Source: Hamiltosporidium magnivora
Lineage: Eukaryota > Microsporidia > Dubosqiidae
Assembly (NCBI GenBank): GCA_004325065.1
Contig: PITI01000597.1
Coordinates: forward strand, 1-10,409
Direction of reading: 5' to 3'
DNA: 10,409 nucleotides
The translations under genes were made by a program, and so were the position numbers. Shown here one piece after another: positions 7,167 to 10,409 of this stretch (its first letter is position 1; the number at the start of each line of letters is the position of its first letter). The notes under the pieces are model-generated. The model ran no database searches, was not told the DNA's origin, and saw only the letters and a list, made by a program, of their open reading frames with translations.

Positions 7167-9059
7167 ATATTTTACTTACTTTAAAATTTAAAGCAATTTA
7201 TTAAAAAAGATTATCTTTAGTGAAAATAATTATTTTGGAATTTTAATCGATCTTTACATTTGATTATTTATTTATTTTGTCAAATAATTTCATTAAATAA
7301 TTCAGTAAAGTTTTTCATTCAATTATTTGTTTCATCGGCCTATATACTGTAATTTCTATGTCGAATATGAACTATTTCTTTTTGCAAATACTATTAGCCT
7401 GCAGTTATTATAGTATATACTTTAAATGAAAAGCATGGGGTTGAATAAACAAGTTTTAATTTATCAAATACTCCATTTTTTGATCTCAATTGACTATACT
7501 GACATTAATACATATAGCGATCAAGGCTTAGTTGTTCAAGCCGTAAAATTAAAATTTATACATGGAATTTTAAATAAATAAGCATTTTCATCCGAATACC
7601 TCATTTACCATCTTAAAAATAGGGTTGGGGAACGTAAATTAACCATAAATTTATTTGTTCTATAATTTTTGTCTTGGATTTAATTTTCCATTTTGTGGTC
7701 ATTTTTGTACAAAAAACACCCCTTCATATCTATTCTAAATAGTAACAAAGCATTTTTTAATTTAAATCCTTTGTTTTGTTTCGAGCCTTTACAAAATTCA
7801 TGGTATTTTGGCTATTTTTCATTCTCAAACTAATGCAATGCCTGTTCTTCAAAGTTTTAATTCATATCCATTTCTTGGTTTAATAGAAAAAAAAATGAAC
7901 GTGTTATCTGCGATTAAATTAATCCATAAATTTTTCTTAGTATTTAAAATATAATCGAAAGACTAAAAAATTTATACCGGCGATAAGATATTATATTTAC
8001 ATTTTGATATTATACCATTTTTTTGAGTATTTTAGCACAATAAACATATTTATTTGTTACTTTTTAAGAAAAATAGCACATTTTTTTAAAATATTAAATT
8101 ATGAATATATTTTTTGGTAGAAATTAATCAATGGAAAAGAATTTTAAAAATTTGGCGGCGAAAGGCTTAAAAAAACCCCATCCAAATCTTTACTTAAAAT
8201 ATAAATCAGAAGTTTAAATTGAAACTTCTACAACATTGATACTTAACACCCCCGCCCGACTTTAAACCGCTATGTTAAAACTTAATAAAGTCCCTTATAT
8301 AATCTCCAAAGATGCGCCTTTATGCATATAATTATATGAAACAGCAAATAATCATACTGAATATATCTGAAGTAATCTGTATTATTTTGCAATTTTCATT
8401 ACATATATTCGAAAAGCTAACAAAAAAAAGAGATTGATTTTCTTTTTCAGTAATATGCATTTTTAAGTTTCGTACGATCTGTTTTACAAATGAAAAGTAT
8501 AATAGGTTCAAGTCATAATTAAAATATATTCGCTTTCGATCGAAGATTTGTGTTAGACTTTTTTCATTAGATATGTTCTTTGTCCCGTATAAATTATTTA
8601 CACAGGCAAATATTTTTATATGAAATTACAGCATCTGGAATAAAATAGAAAAATGTAATTTATATATTAAACATCGGAGTAAATAAGCCATGATAATGAT
8701 GCTAAATACATTATTACGCCAATTAAAGATATACTAGTTTTCGAATTTTAAGTCTATGATGTTTTTAGCTTTTTATTGGCTACAAATATATCCTATTATA
8801 TGAAAATAGAACAGCCAACCTAGGTCGATTTGAGTGCATAAATATTAGAATACCTTTTCTTCTAAAACCAACTGATTTTTTTCTTTAAAAATATATATTA
8901 GTAAAAACAAATTTTTGAAGAAAAAATAGTGCAAAAAATGCCTATGGGTTTAAGTTATAATATATGAGAAGCATAAATTTTTCTTTGAATGCTAATTAAT
9001 AGCTGATCTGATAATTAATATTCTAGTCTTATCTGCTATAAATATCCTTTATCTCGATT
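7167..9059. other. Long AT-rich spacer without a supported gene
   Basis: Both strands are broken by stops every few dozen codons. I found no tRNA or rRNA, no retroelement motif and no obvious tandem repeat. A short perfect AT palindrome (ATATAATTATAT near 8327-8338) and a small C-rich island (8247-8260) are the only standouts. It may be very old element debris or simple spacer. Confidence 0.5.
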
Positions 9060-10409
9060 AAGAACCAGATTTTGTATTTGTACATGTCAAATAAATTATT
9101 GTTTCTATTAGATCATCAAGCAATCTTGTTCTCAAATTAAAATCTACCGGCTCATTGAGGTCTTGCGGTCATGCTTTCTGTAATTCTGATTTTGGGAAAT
9201 ATTTCCAACAAGCCGGACATGAGACACTATTGCTACATTTTGTTGTTTAAGCCTGAATTCTGATAAACAATTCTACGGTGATCGCATCATATATTTGCAA
9301 TTAGCCTCACTGATTTTTATTGGGTCAAATTTTATTTAGAATCCTTGGTTCTAAAACGATGAAAAACTCCTCAATGGAGTCAGTTTATATCAATTTATAA
9401 AACCAAAAACACACTAGGACTGAATTACTTCTATTTTTTTTGACACGAAGGTGGTTAATCTTTTGTAAGTTAACTTATGCTTTTTACATTTATTCTAGCC
9501 TTTACATTGCCATTTTGTCTGCTCAGAACAACTTCTAGTCATTCAAACAAGAGAGTTCTTTTTCATATGATATTAGATTCTTAAAAATAGTATAAAATGG
9601 TTTTTCTGTTTCTCAAAATTACCATGTACCCTTCTTTTATAATATAAGCTCTGTTTTTCGGACACTGTCTCAAAGAGATTAAATATTTTCAAATACTATC
9701 GATCTCATTAACAAAACCAAGTTGGAACGCTTCTTTGTTGTATAAAATGTTTTAGGATTGAATTTTGTCTTTCAGCTAGACATTTAAATATTCGTATCCA
9801 GAAGAATACAACGGGAGCATTTTATTGTCTCAAATCATAATAAATTTTAATTTCTCTGCATTATAATTGTAACAATAATCCAGTTGGTTGTCTATCTCAG
9901 AACAATTATAATGTGTCTTATATTATTCTCGGGTATTAGCAACTTTAATAGCAGTTTTAAATGGTTTTATTAGCATCATCATATGCTTGCTTTTAATCAA
10001 AAAAGCTTATGCATGATTTTTTCCCCTACTAAATCCTATCTATAGAGATTTTAGTTAAATATTTGGTTAATTTCTGATCACTCTTCCCAAAACGTTTTCA
10101 GTATACCCCAATATTATATTCCGAATATGTGCAATGTGTACGGTAATGACCTTATAGAATGCTCTAAAAGTAAATATTTGAGCGAATTTCCTATATTTCT
10201 GACAGTTACAATTTTTTCAGTTTTTTTTGAATATGAAATAATATGAGTTTTAGAAATTTTATTAACATTGCTTCTCGGTTTTCTACTAGATCATCACACC
10301 AAGGCTTGAAATTCTTTCAGTAATGGCCTTTTCCCCTTCATACTTCAATATTTTGGCGTTTAGCAGACGATTCTCGTTGTTTTGTTACGTTAAAGGCTTA
10401 AAAATAGAC
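9060..10409 (-). mobile_element. Decayed non-LTR (LINE-type) retrotransposon, pol part, runs off right edge
   Basis: Composition changes near 9060, and three minus-strand blocks match a non-LTR reverse transcriptase in order and spacing. A D-x-K-Q-A-Y-D palm A block lies near 9998, F-V-N-E-I-D-S-I at 9693-9719, and a W-x-x-x-G...I-N-V-K-K block near 9475-9512. Non-LTR elements have no LTRs and copy by target-primed reverse transcription. The 5' part should lie beyond 10409. The 3' limit is a guess from composition. Stops and frame changes throughout show that it is dead. The clade cannot be settled. Confidence 0.5.
9475..10036 (-). pseudogene. LINE-type reverse transcriptase, broken
   Basis: GFSRGKNHA (10010-10036) fits the conserved G-F-x-x-G-R/K block before the palm. 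After a frame change, SFFD-stop-KQAYDDANKT (9963-10007) fits motif A, D-x-x-K-A-F/Y-D, the signature that sets LINE RTs apart from LTR RTs. About 95 codons on, GFVNEIDSI (9693-9719) fits the I-N-E-I/L helix after motif B. About 162 codons after motif A, W-Q-C-K-G and then I-N-V-K-K-H-K (about 9475-9512, one frame change) fit the W-x-x-x-x-G-x-x-x-N-x-x-K-S-K block after motif C. The catalytic A-D-D of motif C is not visible, although GYMVIL near 9630 lies where it should be. The spacing argues against chance; individual matches are weak. Confidence 0.5.

Noticed and set aside
8505..8515. tRNA T-loop-like GGTTCAAGTC
   Set aside because: Only about three of five stem pairs form, and no anticodon arm or acceptor stem is found upstream. 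A similar string near 3878-3888 also fails.

Overview
The window looks like a piece of a very AT-rich, gene-poor eukaryotic genome, most likely a microsporidian with an expanded genome (Hamiltosporidium-like is my best guess, from style only). The reasons are the single-exon genes with A/T-loaded codons, TATA-like boxes only about 25 to 35 bases before the start codons, a long irregular leucine-rich-repeat protein, and wide gene-free stretches filled with dead retrotransposons. I see no bacterial features: no Shine-Dalgarno sites, operons, tRNA or rRNA.

Layout. (1) 1-581, minus strand: the 5' part of an intact gene that runs off the left edge, encoding a lysine/glutamate-rich coiled-coil protein. 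Its promoter lies in 582-700. (2) About 860-4490, minus strand: a heavily decayed Ty3/gypsy LTR retrotransposon. Reading leftwards from high to low coordinates, I find faint Gag zinc-knuckle and aspartic-protease traces, then clearer reverse transcriptase, RNase H and integrase-core traces. This Gag-PR-RT-RH-INT order separates Ty3/gypsy from Ty1/copia. Frameshifts and stops are scattered throughout, and no LTRs were recognised. (3) 4792-7131, plus strand: the one complete gene in the window, a 779-codon leucine-rich-repeat protein whose N-terminal part (about residues 130-200) resembles a BTB/Skp1 fold. A TATA-like box and a polyadenylation signal frame it. (4) 7132 to about 9060: very AT-rich spacer with no gene I can support. 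(5) About 9060-10409, minus strand: decayed pol of a non-LTR (LINE-type) retrotransposon, recognised from three RT blocks at the right spacing. It continues past the right edge.

The two intact genes share no visible pathway. Both retroelement relics lie on the minus strand and are fossils, so they are unlikely to be active. I found no CRISPR array, toxin-antitoxin module, biosynthetic cluster or other novel multi-gene system. The most interesting coding feature is the possible BTB/Skp1-plus-LRR architecture of the 779-residue protein.
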